A DNA stretch of 64,000 bases. Source: Chitinophagales bacterium. Lineage in GTDB: Bacteria; Bacteroidota; Bacteroidia; Chitinophagales; Chitinophagaceae. The notes under the pieces are model-generated. The model saw nothing but the letters and a program-made list of their open reading frames with translations. It was not told where the DNA came from and made no database searches. A program made the position numbers and the translations under genes. Positions 18,603-26,347 of this stretch are shown here, piece by piece (the first letter of the stretch is position 1; each line of letters begins with the position of its first letter). The stretch spans positions 26,608 to 90,607 of the forward strand of contig JAATFP010000078.1 in NCBI GenBank assembly GCA_015655125.1, written 5' to 3'.

Positions 18603-19289
18603 CTACACCTGCTCTGGGTGGTGCTGCCCTTCGATATTGTGCAGTTTCTCTTCAATGCCTTTGTGGCGAAGGATCTTAATAAGCTGAATGATTGCAGTAA
18701 GGGCAAAAATTCCTCCGATTACCCAATTTAAATATTGCTGACTGTTGGCTATCTTCTGTACGAGCCATTTTCCCCCAAAAATAAATACACAATTGCCCAG
18801 TAAAGTTCCAATACCGATTCCTACGATATAAGAATTATACTGGCTGTTTTTCGGTTCCAATATCTTCTTCGTAAAAAGCACCGTACTCCATCCGAACCAG
18901 AAAGGAATCTGTACAGGATTGATGGCGCACATCAACATTCCCAATAAAAAGCGATGCATATTGTTATTCAGCATCACATTCTTCGCCTCTCCACTGTGTT
19001 TTGTGGCCGCAATGAAACTGCCAACGGCCAACGCAAGAATGATAGCAAGCGTTATCCACTCCATAATACGCATCAGCTTTTCCTGCTTTCGGACCCAGTC
19101 GATGCCCACAAGCGAAATACGGACATAGATCATTTCCACCAGTAAAGATCCGAACGAAAAATAAATGGCATCCTTGATACTCTCCTGGATACCAATCTGC
19201 ATGGCCGCAATATTGAGCGTTCCCAACGGCAGGGAGCCAAGAAAACTGATAACAAGTCCCCAGCAGAAGATGCGAAGTAATTTGGGCAT
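18603..19289 (-). CDS. LysE/RhtB-type exporter
   Basis: 228-residue inner-membrane protein with six hydrophobic segments. The N-terminal LysE signature is SFLGSLPLGTLNIAAMQIG (about 15-33), and INPVQIPFWFGWSTVLF (about 115) matches the central conserved segment. LysE-family proteins export amino acids or related small molecules; the substrate here is unknown. It has its own promoter directly before the start codon. Confidence 0.82.
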   Translation of the reverse strand: MPKLLRIFCWGLVISFLGSLPLGTLNIAAMQIGIQESIKDAIYFSFGSLLVEMIYVRISLVGIDWVRKQEKLMRIMEWITLAIILALAVGSFIAATKHSGEAKNVMLNNNMHRFLLGMLMCAINPVQIPFWFGWSTVLFTKKILEPKNSQYNSYIVGIGIGTLLGNCVFIFGGKWLVQKIANSQQYLNWVIGGIFALTAIIQLIKILRHKGIEEKLHNIEGQHHPEQV

Positions 19290-19293
19290 GCTG

Positions 19294-19301
19294 CAAATAT
19301 A
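19294..19301 (-). promoter_or_regulatory. -7 box abutting the LysE start
   Basis: TATATTTG followed by CAGC and the ATG (minus strand, start at 19289). The four-base gap is the same sequence as upstream of the GT39 gene at 5705, and implies a leaderless transcript. Confidence 0.55.
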
Positions 19302-19344
19302 AGTGAATGGGTGAATGAGTCAATGGGTGAATCAATGGTCAATA
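19301..19344. repeat. GTGAATGGGTGAATGAGTCA repeat
   Basis: Degenerate tandem words (GTGAATGG, GTGAATGAGTCAATGG, GTGAATCAATGG) upstream of the LysE promoter. Similar GTGAATAAGTGAATAA sits upstream of the S46 gene at about 15978. Confidence 0.45.
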
Positions 19345-19402
19345 GCGACATCTTCAAAAAGATCTTATTTTTTTGGCGGCAACTTTGAAAATTTCTGGAA
19401 AT

Positions 19403-19427
19403 AAAAAAGCCACAGAAAATCTGTGAC
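19403..19427 (-). terminator. Intrinsic terminator after yceI-like gene
   Basis: On the minus strand GTCACAGA, loop TTT, TCTGTGGC, then TTTTTTATT. It is downstream of the YceI gene (stop 19496). Confidence 0.65.
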
Positions 19428-19455
19428 TTAATTTATGAAGTTTCTTTGGTGGCGG

Positions 19456-19488
19456 GTCCTTCGTCGTCGTCCGTCGTCCGTCGTCGGT
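19456..19488. repeat. CGTCGTCCGTCGTC tandem words
   Basis: Repeating TCGTCGTCGTCCGTCGTCCG followed by TCGTCGG just 3' of the YceI gene. The same words, in both orientations, occur at 34768-34886. Confidence 0.6.
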
Positions 19489-19495
19489 GAACAGT

Positions 19496-20035
19496 TTACT
19501 TCGCGTACACTTTCAGTTCCACTTTCACATCATCACTCATTGTAGCACTGCTTTTACCAAGTCCGTAATCCAGCCTGTTCAACTCAAAACCACCATTAAA
19601 AATATAACCCGTTCCATCAGACGCCGCTGTGAACGGAAATGTAATTGCCTTTGTAACATCTTTAATAGTAAGGTTGCCGTGAAACACGTAAGAGCCAAGA
19701 GTTCCTGTTGGTTCGATCTTAGTGCTGGCGATCCTTATCACCGGGTATTTTGCGGCGTCGAAGAAGTCTGCATTTTTCAAGTGCCCGTCTCTCTTATCAT
19801 TGTCGGTGTCGATCGTACTCACATCTACCGTCACATCAACTGAAGAAGAGGCAGGTTTTGCGGCGTCGATTTTGATCGTGCCTTTAAGGTTGCTGAGATC
19901 GCCGCCGGTATTGATCGCCATGTTCTTGATCACGAAATGTATCTTGCTCCCTTCATTCTGTGGTGTCAGTGTTTTTTGAGCATACAGGCTTGCAAAAGAG
20001 AAAAGTAATATAGCTAAGAACAATGTATTTTTCAT
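19496..20035 (-). CDS. YceI family protein
   Basis: 179 residues with a signal peptide (MKNTLFLAILLFSFASLYAQ), so periplasmic. The YceI lipocalin-like fold is recognisable: SKIHFVIKNMAINTGGDLSN (about 30-49), VDVSTIDTDNDKRDGHLKNA and FFDAAKYPVIRIASTKIE, then GNLTIKDVTKAITFPF. Family members bind isoprenoid-type lipids (known for TT1927b); the ligand here is unknown. Transcribed on its own and followed by a hairpin terminator. Confidence 0.9.
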   Translation of the reverse strand: MKNTLFLAILLFSFASLYAQKTLTPQNEGSKIHFVIKNMAINTGGDLSNLKGTIKIDAAKPASSSVDVTVDVSTIDTDNDKRDGHLKNADFFDAAKYPVIRIASTKIEPTGTLGSYVFHGNLTIKDVTKAITFPFTAASDGTGYIFNGGFELNRLDYGLGKSSATMSDDVKVELKVYAK

Positions 20036-20349
20036 ATCTCCGATTTTAGTGCTGCAAGTTAAACGGTTTTTTTATAACGATATCCTAAAAATTGGCAGAG
20101 GTGTGTGCCGTTATATCAATCGAAAAACGAAGCGAAGTGGTCACCTGATTGTAGCCTGACTGTTAACAACCAGCAACAGAACGGCTTCTATAATAACCGA
20201 GCTTATAATAATCAGCCATTTGCATGTTGTTCTATTAAAATAAACAAGGTGAAAAAATCGAATTCTTCCCTTACAAACGCGGTTAGGCAGAACTCGCCGA
20301 AGACAGCAGGAATATGCAATCATTTATTTTATATTAACTTAACTACCAG
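20036..20349. other. Intergenic region without a recognisable gene
   Basis: Upstream of the YceI gene and downstream of the ATP-grasp gene, both on the minus strand. The short open frames here have no coding character. A weak -7-like TAACTTGC lies about 20 nt before the YceI start. Confidence 0.5.
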
Positions 20350-21399
20350 TTACCCTATCTTCTCATCCGCTGCCTTCATTACATCGAATAATTTCATCGT
20401 TTGCCGGCGAAACTTTATACCGCGTATAAATGCCCATGGCTTCACGCCTTGCGACGCTTTGTATTTGCTGATGGTATAAAGTGCCTTCCAGTGTTTTAGG
20501 ATTTCTTTGTGCGCATTGCGCAAGGTGTAACCGGTGTCGTAAAAATGATTGGGTTCTGCACCACAGCCATTGTATTCGAGTATCGTAAAATTTTTGCCTT
20601 GTTTCAGTTCAGCAATGCTGTTGCACATAATGTCATAACGGCCATAAAAAAAATCATTGATGCTGATGCTGATGTCGTCAAAAATTTTCAACAGATCGGT
20701 ATCGATCTCATTTTTAAGATCAACGAAATGTGCGCCACGGTTGTGATTGGCTGCATAGCTTAAAATATATTTTTCGCCTGCGGCAATAATATTGTCCCAG
20801 TTTTCTTTGTGTTTGCTATGCAATTCCCCTATCCGCAATTTTGCTTTTTCATGATGCGAAACTAATTCATGCAATGTATGCTTTCCGTCGCCCACAACAT
20901 GCAACGGTATCTTGTGCAAAAATCCGGTGATCACACCCGTTTTTTCTTTTGGATGGCGAATATGAAAAACGCTTACTTCAATGGGATAATGCACCATTGC
21001 CTGCACGATATATTCTACCGGAACGTTAGAATGATAATGCAACAATTCTTCTTCTGTATCGATCTTGCGAAATAAGATTCCCTGGCCGCCAACTTCCGGT
21101 TTCACGATAAAAGAATAGTGAATATTATTTTCCGCCAGCCATTTACGGATGGATTCGATGCTATCCGTAGGTAACACATTAAAAGTAGTGGGATATAAAT
21201 TTTTTGGCAACAGGTCGTACATCTCGCGTTTGGGCTCACCTTCCATTCCACCAAAGGTCAATTTCGGATTACTTGGAGTGAAAAACCAGACGGCGCCCGA
21301 TTTGATCATATACCAAAACCATGTTGGCACAAGCGGCGCATAAATAAGTTTGAAGGGCCAGGCTTCCCAATTTTTTATTTTTTGTATAATACTTTTCAA
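20350..21399 (-). CDS. ATP-grasp-like protein
   Basis: 349 residues starting at a TTG (21399), with no better in-frame ATG near. No clear signal peptide. KPEVGGQGILFRKIDTEEEL (about 109-128), IVQAMVHYPIEVSVFHIRHP, a central HVVGDGKHTLHELV (a carbamoyl-phosphate/Ddl-like metal loop), and C-terminal RYDIMCNSI and ILEYNGCGAEPNHFYD (the Mg2+-binding acidic/Asn pattern) fit an ATP-grasp ligase fold similar to D-Ala-D-Ala ligase-like proteins of Bacteroidota. Substrate is unknown. Confidence 0.7.
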   Translation of the reverse strand: MKSIIQKIKNWEAWPFKLIYAPLVPTWFWYMIKSGAVWFFTPSNPKLTFGGMEGEPKREMYDLLPKNLYPTTFNVLPTDSIESIRKWLAENNIHYSFIVKPEVGGQGILFRKIDTEEELLHYHSNVPVEYIVQAMVHYPIEVSVFHIRHPKEKTGVITGFLHKIPLHVVGDGKHTLHELVSHHEKAKLRIGELHSKHKENWDNIIAAGEKYILSYAANHNRGAHFVDLKNEIDTDLLKIFDDISISINDFFYGRYDIMCNSIAELKQGKNFTILEYNGCGAEPNHFYDTGYTLRNAHKEILKHWKALYTISKYKASQGVKPWAFIRGIKFRRQTMKLFDVMKAADEKIG

Positions 21400-21464
21400 A
21401 TCAATCGTTAATTTGTAAAAATAGATAAAATGTTGCTTACTTTGTTGAAATAAACATTACACAC

Positions 21465-22244
21465 ATGCATGTACCAACAATGGCGGAGATGATGGCGAGT
21501 GGCGAGAACCCGGAGATTTTATTTTGGGTTGGATGTGCGGGAAGCTTTGATCAGCGGGCGCAGCGCATTACAAAAGCGTTCGTGACGATACTCGGTAAGG
21601 TGGGCATCAAATACGCTATTTTAGGCAAGGAAGAAATGTGCACCGGCGATCCGGCGCGCAGAGCCGGAAACGAATTCATGTTCCAGATGATGGCTTACCA
21701 GAATATACAGATATTAAATGGTTATGGCATTAAAAAGATTGTAACAGCTTGCCCCCATTGCTTTAATATTTTAGGAAATGAATATCCGGAATTGGGCGGA
21801 ACTTATGAAGTGATCCATCACGCTACGTTTCTCCAGCAGTTGATCGACCAGGGAAAGATCAGCCTGAAAGAAGGCGGCTCTTACAAAGGGAAAAAGATCA
21901 CTTATCACGACAGCTGTTATCTCGGCCGTGCCAATAATATTTACGAAGCGCCCCGCAAAGTGCTGGAAGCTTTGGACGGCGAACTGGTGGAAATGAAACG
22001 TTGCCGGAGCAACGGACTTTGTTGCGGCGCCGGCGGCGCGCAAATGTTCAAAGAAGAAGAAAAAGGAACCGTTCGTATCAATATAGAACGCAGCAATGAA
22101 GCGCTGGAAACCGGTGCTGCCATCATCGCGTCGGCCTGCCCGTTCTGCAACACGATGCTTACCGACGGCGTCAAAAATAAAGAAAAGGAAGATGAGGTGG
22201 CCGTGATGGACATAGCGGAACTGGTCGCTCAATCTATGATGTAA
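21465..22244 (+). CDS. CCG-domain (Fe-S) protein, HdrB-like partner
   Basis: 259 residues, cytoplasmic. Two CCG cysteine-rich modules are visible: WVGCAGSFDQ with TACPHCFNILGNEYP in the first half, and ITYHDSCYLGRANNIYEAP followed by CRSNGLCCGAGGAQMF and ACPFCNTML in the second. Such modules in HdrB, GlpC and LutA bind 4Fe-4S clusters and work with the membrane Fe-S subunit, here the gene at 16625. The last codons and stop are part of a degenerate repeat. Which dehydrogenase it serves is not evident. Confidence 0.87.
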   Translation: MHVPTMAEMMASGENPEILFWVGCAGSFDQRAQRITKAFVTILGKVGIKYAILGKEEMCTGDPARRAGNEFMFQMMAYQNIQILNGYGIKKIVTACPHCFNILGNEYPELGGTYEVIHHATFLQQLIDQGKISLKEGGSYKGKKITYHDSCYLGRANNIYEAPRKVLEALDGELVEMKRCRSNGLCCGAGGAQMFKEEEKGTVRINIERSNEALETGAAIIASACPFCNTMLTDGVKNKEKEDEVAVMDIAELVAQSMM

Positions 22245-22345
22245 AATCTATGATCTTTTTCAAATTATTTAAGTATTTAATAGATCGATTTCTCTAAAAA
22301 TTTCAAGAAGATCATAGATCATACATCATAGATCATACATCTGTG
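22233..22345. repeat. Inverted ATCATAGATCATACATC repeat
   Basis: Left arm CTATGATGTAAAATCTATGA with TCTT (22234-22257) includes the stop codon of the CCG gene. Right arm begins AAGATCATAGATCATACATC (22309-22328) and continues with further copies. The arms pair with two mismatches over 24 bases, giving a long hairpin between the two genes. Confidence 0.65.
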
Positions 22346-22346
22346 C

Positions 22347-22354
22347 TATTTTTG
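22347..22354 (+). promoter_or_regulatory. -7 box abutting the start at 22359
   Basis: TATTTTTG, then CGTT, then ATG. Another case where the box ends four bases before the start codon. Confidence 0.55.
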
Positions 22355-22358
22355 CGTT

Positions 22359-22868
22359 ATGAATTTCAACATCGCAGATCATCTCCCGGAAGATTTTCAC
22401 CACAGCAGCCGGGTCTGGATCTATCAATCCGACCGGTTATTTTTTATGAGCGAAGCACTCGAAATGGAAGCTGTTTTTAAAGATTTTGTCGCGGGATGGA
22501 ACAGTCACGGTACGCCTGTGAAAGGCTACGCCAATCTTTTTTTCGGCAGATTTATCATTCTCATGGCCGACGAAACCGCCACCGGCGTAAGCGGATGCAG
22601 CACCGACAGCAGCGTGCGCATCATCAAACAAATAGAAGAAAAGTACCATGTAAATATGTTCAACCGGCAGTTGCTTTCTTTTTTCATCAAGGAAAAAGTG
22701 GAGCAGATTCCGCTGTCGCAACTGAATTACGCGATGGAAAACAATCTGATCAACGAAGACACGCTGTATTTCAATAACACGGTTCTTACCAAAAAGGAAC
22801 TGCTGGAAAACTGGATCATTCCGTTAAAAGACAGTTGGTTGGGAAAGAGATTAGGTGTTGGGTATTAG
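22359..22868 (+). CDS. Conserved Bacteroidota protein of unknown function
   Basis: 169 residues, soluble. Starts MNFNIADHLPEDFHHSSRVW and contains FFMSEALEMEAVFKDFVAGW, ANLFFGRFIILMADE and SGCSTDSSVRIIKQIEEKY (about 85-103). I recognise this as a family found widely in Bacteroidota that is often labelled an ABC transporter ATPase. No Walker A or B motif is present, so that label is not supported. Function unknown. It lies upstream of miaB on the same strand, with a palindromic site between. Confidence 0.75.
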   Translation: MNFNIADHLPEDFHHSSRVWIYQSDRLFFMSEALEMEAVFKDFVAGWNSHGTPVKGYANLFFGRFIILMADETATGVSGCSTDSSVRIIKQIEEKYHVNMFNRQLLSFFIKEKVEQIPLSQLNYAMENNLINEDTLYFNNTVLTKKELLENWIIPLKDSWLGKRLGVGY

Positions 22869-22965
22869 ATCTTAGATTATATAAAATCATCGATTTGAAA
22901 AAATCAGATCCTTTAAAAAACCAACCATTTTTGATAAAATTTACCATTGATCATTTCACATCCAC

Positions 22966-22986
22966 TTTATGACATCCTGTCATAAA
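22966..22986. promoter_or_regulatory. Operator-like inverted repeat upstream of miaB
   Basis: TTTATGACA, TCC, TGTCATAAA: perfect 9-bp arms around a 3-bp centre, 14 bp before the -7 box of miaB. The geometry is that of a dimeric regulator site overlapping the -33 region. No regulator can be named. Confidence 0.55.
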
Positions 22987-23000
22987 AACCAATTTTTCTG

Positions 23001-23008
23001 TATCTTCG
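23001..23008 (+). promoter_or_regulatory. -7 box for miaB
   Basis: TATCTTCG, the TTCG variant of the TAnnTTTG box, 24 nt before ATG 23033. Confidence 0.45.
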
Positions 23009-23032
23009 CTCTCTTAAAATTACAGAATCTTC

Positions 23033-24457
23033 ATGCAGGAACTTCTTTTAGATAAAACACACGACGAGTCGAGGCAGGGCGAAGCTTTTGCAGCAATACA
23101 AATAAACCCGGAAGTTTTGGGTAAACGCTTTTACATTGAAAGTTATGGTTGCGCCATGAATTTTGCCGACAGCGAAGTGGTGGCTTCCATTTTGCAGAAA
23201 GAAGGATTTGGCGCCACCACTAATGTGGATCTTGCCGACCTGATATTGATCAACACCTGTTCTATCCGGGAAAAAGCCGAGGACCGCGTGCGCAAGCGCC
23301 TGACGGAATTCAGGCAACTGAAGCGCAGCAATCCCGGCCTCGTGGTGGGCGTACTCGGCTGCATGGCCGAACGTTTGAAGGCAAGTTTCATAGAAGAAGA
23401 AAAATTAGTAGACATCGTGGTTGGCCCGGATGCCTACCGCACGTTGCCATCACTCATTGAGGAAGCAAACGGCGGGCAAAAAGGAGTGAATGTGTTATTG
23501 AGCCGCGAAGAAACCTACGCCGATATTGCGCCGATCCGCCTCAACAGCAATGGCGTAACGGCTTTCGTGAGCATCATGCGTGGTTGTAATAATATGTGTT
23601 CGTTCTGCGTAGTTCCTTTCACACGTGGCCGCGAACGCAGTCGCGATGCAGGAAGCATTGTCCGCGAATGCGAAACATTGTTCAACGATGGTTATCGCGA
23701 AGTGACTTTGCTTGGGCAAAACGTAGACAGTTATCATTGGATCGATAAGCAAAAGGATGAAACGGTCACATTTGCGCGGCTGATGCAGTTGGTAGCAGAA
23801 ATTTCGCCTTTGTTGCGTATCCGTTTTTCCACTTCGCATCCGAAAGATATCACCGATGATGTGTTGCACGTCATGGCAAAATATGAAAACATCTGCAATT
23901 ACATTCATCTGCCGGTGCAAAGCGGCAGCACACGCGTATTGCAGATGATGAACCGGACTTACAGCCGCGAATGGTATCTCGCAAAGGTGGATCGCATCCG
24001 CGAAATATTGCCGGACTGTGGTATTTCTACCGATATGATCGCTGGCTTTTGCAGCGAAACAGAAGAAGAGCACCAGGAATCACTGAGCCTGATGGAATAT
24101 TGCAAATACGATCTTGCATATTTGTATTTTTATTCCGAACGGCCCGGAACCCTTGCTGCGCGCAGATTTAAGGATGATGTACCGCTGGATGTAAAGAAAC
24201 GCCGCCTGCAGGAACTGGTGGATCTTTATCGCGGTCATTCGCTCATCAGCATGCAAAAAGATGTGGGAAAAACATTTAAGGTGTTGGTGGAAGGCAATTA
24301 TAAAAAAGATGAAAACGAATTATATGGCCGGGCAGATAATAATAAGGTGGTGGTTTTTCCGAAGGAGAATTTTAAGAAGGGGGATTATGTCACAGTCAAA
24401 ATAACAAGTTGCACGGCAGGCACATTGCTGGGCAAATCGACCCCTTCCGTCCCCTAA
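23033..24457 (+). CDS. miaB: tRNA-2-methylthio-N6-dimethylallyladenosine synthase
   Basis: 474 residues. Radical-SAM methylthiotransferase that adds a methylthio group to i6A37 of tRNAs reading U-starting codons; cytoplasmic. Order of domains: N-terminal UPF0004 with [18 protein letters not shown] and two further cluster cysteines ([22 protein letters not shown]); radical-SAM CxxxCxxC in [17 protein letters not shown] (Cys about 185, 189, 192); [16 protein letters not shown]; and a C-terminal TRAM domain. The last five residues (TPSVP) and the stop codon are read from the GC-rich palindromic element that flanks the next gene. Start of a conserved Bacteroidota gene string. Confidence 0.96.
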   Translation: MQELLLDKTHDESRQGEAFAAIQINPEVLGKRFYIESYGCAMNFADSEVVASILQKEGFGATTNVDLADLILINTCSIREKAEDRVRKRLTEFRQLKRSNPGLVVGVLGCMAERLKASFIEEEKLVDIVVGPDAYRTLPSLIEEANGGQKGVNVLLSREETYADIAPIRLNSNGVTAFVSIMRGCNNMCSFCVVPFTRGRERSRDAGSIVRECETLFNDGYREVTLLGQNVDSYHWIDKQKDETVTFARLMQLVAEISPLLRIRFSTSHPKDITDDVLHVMAKYENICNYIHLPVQSGSTRVLQMMNRTYSREWYLAKVDRIREILPDCGISTDMIAGFCSETEEEHQESLSLMEYCKYDLAYLYFYSERPGTLAARRFKDDVPLDVKKRRLQELVDLYRGHSLISMQKDVGKTFKVLVEGNYKKDENELYGRADNNKVVVFPKENFKKGDYVTVKITSCTAGTLLGKSTPSVP

Positions 24458-24467
24458 AGGGGAAACT
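24441..24467 (+). repeat. Left palindromic end of the DUF559 unit
   Basis: Begins CCCCTTCCGTCCCCTAAAGG, then GGAAACT. The core TCCCCT-AA-AGGGGA (24450-24463) is palindromic. The copy at 24890-24915 is the same sequence inverted, with few differences. The miaB stop codon lies within it. Confidence 0.65.
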
Positions 24468-24518
24468 GACCTAAGCGAAGATTGACGATATTTATATAAT
24501 TGAGGTAAATGAAAAGTG

Positions 24519-24854
24519 ATGAGAGAAAGTATGTTCTACGGCGCATCGCCGATCATTTTTGAGCTGGCGAAAAAACTAAGAAATAATTGTACGCAAACAG
24601 AAATCATTCTTTGGGGTAGATTAAAAGAATATTTTCCGGAAGTAAAATTCAGAGGACAACATCCAATATCCTTATACATAGCAGACTTTTATTGTCATGC
24701 TTAAAAATTAATAATCGAGATCGACGGCAGTATACACGATTTGAAAGAAGTAGAAGAAAACGACAAAATAAGACAACAGCATTTAGAAAGTTTAGGATTA
24801 AAAGTTGTGAGATTTACAAACAGAGAAATCTTGCATACTCTTGAATCCATCTAA
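24519..24854 (+). pseudogene. DUF559 (Vsr/restriction-like) endonuclease, nonsense mutation
   Basis: A 112-codon frame interrupted by TAA at 24702-24704. Before it: LRNNCTQTEIILWGRLKEY, VKFRGQHPISLYIADFYCHA. After it in the same frame: KLIIEIDGSIHDLKEVEEND, RQQHLESLGLKVVRFTNREI. Members normally read DFYC-x-x-K/L-L-x-I-E-x-D-G-x-x-H, so TTA to TAA (Leu) explains the stop. The PD-(D/E)xK nuclease residues (Asp in ADFYC, Glu and Asp in IEIDG) straddle it, so the product is inactive unless the stop is read through. It is flanked by inverted palindromic repeats. ATG 24519 is the start, three bases after an in-frame GTG. Confidence 0.8.
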
Positions 24855-24889
24855 AAGATATAGAAAAGATCATTAAATAATTTTAAACA

Positions 24890-24915
24890 AGTTCCCCCTT
24901 CAGGGGGCGGAGGGG
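24890..24915 (-). repeat. Right palindromic end of the DUF559 unit
   Basis: On the minus strand begins CCCCTCCGCCCCCTGAAGGG, then GGAACT. Core CCCCCT-TC-AGGGGG at 24894-24907. Inverted relative to the left copy at 24441. Its GGAGGGG also forms the strong ribosome-binding site of the next gene. Confidence 0.65.
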
Positions 24916-24919
24916 TGTT

Positions 24920-26182
24920 ATGGATCAACAAGCAATAAAAAACAGGTTTGGCATTATTGGCAATACGCCGGCACTCAATTATGCCTTGAATGTGGCCATG
25001 CAGGTAGCCAATACTGATCTTAGCGTGCTTATCAACGGCGAAAGCGGTGTTGGTAAGGAAGTTTTTTCTCAGATCATCCATTCGTTGTCTGCGCGGAAAC
25101 ACAATCCGTTCATCGCGGTAAACTGTGGTGCTATCCCGGAAGGCACGATTGATTCGGAATTATTCGGCCACGAAAAAGGTTCTTTCACAGGAGCAGTCGA
25201 CAGCCGCAAAGGATATTTTGAAACAGTGAATGGTGGTACCATTTTCTTAGATGAGATAGGCGAGTTGCCGCTAGGTACGCAAGCGCGTTTGTTGCGCGTA
25301 TTGGAAACCGGCGAGTACATCCGCGTGGGCAGCAGTAAAGTACAAAAAACCGATGTGCGCGTAATTGCGGCCACGAATAAAGAACTGTTGGAATTTACTG
25401 CCAACGGACGTTTCCGGGAAGACCTTTATTACAGGTTGAATACGGTTCCAATCCGTGTTCCAGCATTGCGCGACCGTAAGGAAGATATCATCTTATTGTT
25501 CAGAAAATTCGCGCACGACTTCGCAGACAAATACAAAACAACTTCGGTACAATTAAATGATGAGGCCCGCAATGTGCTTGTCAATTATACGTGGCCGGGA
25601 AATGTTCGTGAACTGAAAAATATTGCAGAGCAAATTTCGGTGTTAAGTACAGATAAAAATATCAATGCTGACCAACTGCGTACTTTTCTGCCAGATCAGA
25701 ATTACAATCGAATGCCAGTACTCGCCGCCGGAAGCGGCGGCGTGAGTCAGACCGAATTTGCAAATGAGCGCGAAATTTTATACAAACTTTTTTTCGACAT
25801 GAAAAAAGATGTGAACGAATTGAAAAAAATGTTTTTCGATATTTTGCAAAACCCGTCAATGGTTCCGCATGCGCCGGTTTTTTCATCCGACAACAATAGC
25901 AATAACGGCATGAAGGAACTCAATACAAACATTGGCAGCAATAGCAACAACAGTAATGGTTTCAGCACTTCGCCCGTGATCCTTAAAGGAAATAATGAGC
26001 ATGAGATACATCATCACGAAGAAGTGGAAGAATCACTCAGCATCATCGACAAGGAAAAGGAACTGATCATTAAAGCGCTGAAAAAACATCGTGGCAAACG
26101 CCGTGACGCTTCACTGGATCTTGGTATCAGCGAAAGGACGTTGTACAGAAAATTAAAAGAATATGATATTGAAGACCTGTAG
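24920..26182 (+). CDS. Sigma-54-dependent transcriptional activator without receiver domain
   Basis: 420 residues. The AAA+ domain starts almost at the N-terminus: Walker A NGESGVGKEVFSQ (about 38-50), the sigma-54 contact loop as FGHEKGSFTGAVDSRKG (GSFTGA instead of GAFTGA, about 83-99), TIFLDEIGELPLGTQARLLR, VRVIAATNKEL, FREDLYYRL, and YTWPGNVRELKN. A linker rich in Asn/Ser (about 320-350) leads to a Fis-type helix-turn-helix, RRDASLDLGISERTLYRKLK. No receiver, GAF or PAS domain, so activity must be set by partners or amount. Conserved between miaB and lptE in Bacteroidota. Unusually strong SD-like sequence, derived from the adjacent repeat. Confidence 0.92.
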   Translation: MDQQAIKNRFGIIGNTPALNYALNVAMQVANTDLSVLINGESGVGKEVFSQIIHSLSARKHNPFIAVNCGAIPEGTIDSELFGHEKGSFTGAVDSRKGYFETVNGGTIFLDEIGELPLGTQARLLRVLETGEYIRVGSSKVQKTDVRVIAATNKELLEFTANGRFREDLYYRLNTVPIRVPALRDRKEDIILLFRKFAHDFADKYKTTSVQLNDEARNVLVNYTWPGNVRELKNIAEQISVLSTDKNINADQLRTFLPDQNYNRMPVLAAGSGGVSQTEFANEREILYKLFFDMKKDVNELKKMFFDILQNPSMVPHAPVFSSDNNSNNGMKELNTNIGSNSNNSNGFSTSPVILKGNNEHEIHHHEEVEESLSIIDKEKELIIKALKKHRGKRRDASLDLGISERTLYRKLKEYDIEDL

Positions 26183-26311
26183 AAAACTGCCTTTGGCACG
26201 TTCAGGTAAATGATGAATAGCCATTGGTAAACCCTTCGCAATTTTCTGATTAATAGCAAAAAAATTCAGCACGGACACAGATAAAAAAACATTAACGTCG
26301 AATCATTTTAA

Positions 26312-26341
26312 CCGTTAACCACTCATCTCTAAACTCTAAAC
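26312..26341. repeat. CTCTAAACTCTAAAC words
   Basis: ACCGTTAACCACTCATCTCT and AAACTCTAAAC just before lptE. Related TTTAGA/CTCTAAAC words flank proC/purL (35687-35803) and follow the stress-protein gene at 61520. Confidence 0.4.
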
Positions 26342-26347
26342 AAATTG

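Noticed and set aside
22359..22868. ABC transporter ATPase label for this family
   Set aside because: No Walker A, Walker B or signature motif is present in the 169 residues; the name seems to be a propagated misannotation.
26183..26210. Sigma-54 promoter (TTTGGCACGTT) after the activator gene
   Set aside because: The -12 TTGC element is missing at the required spacing.
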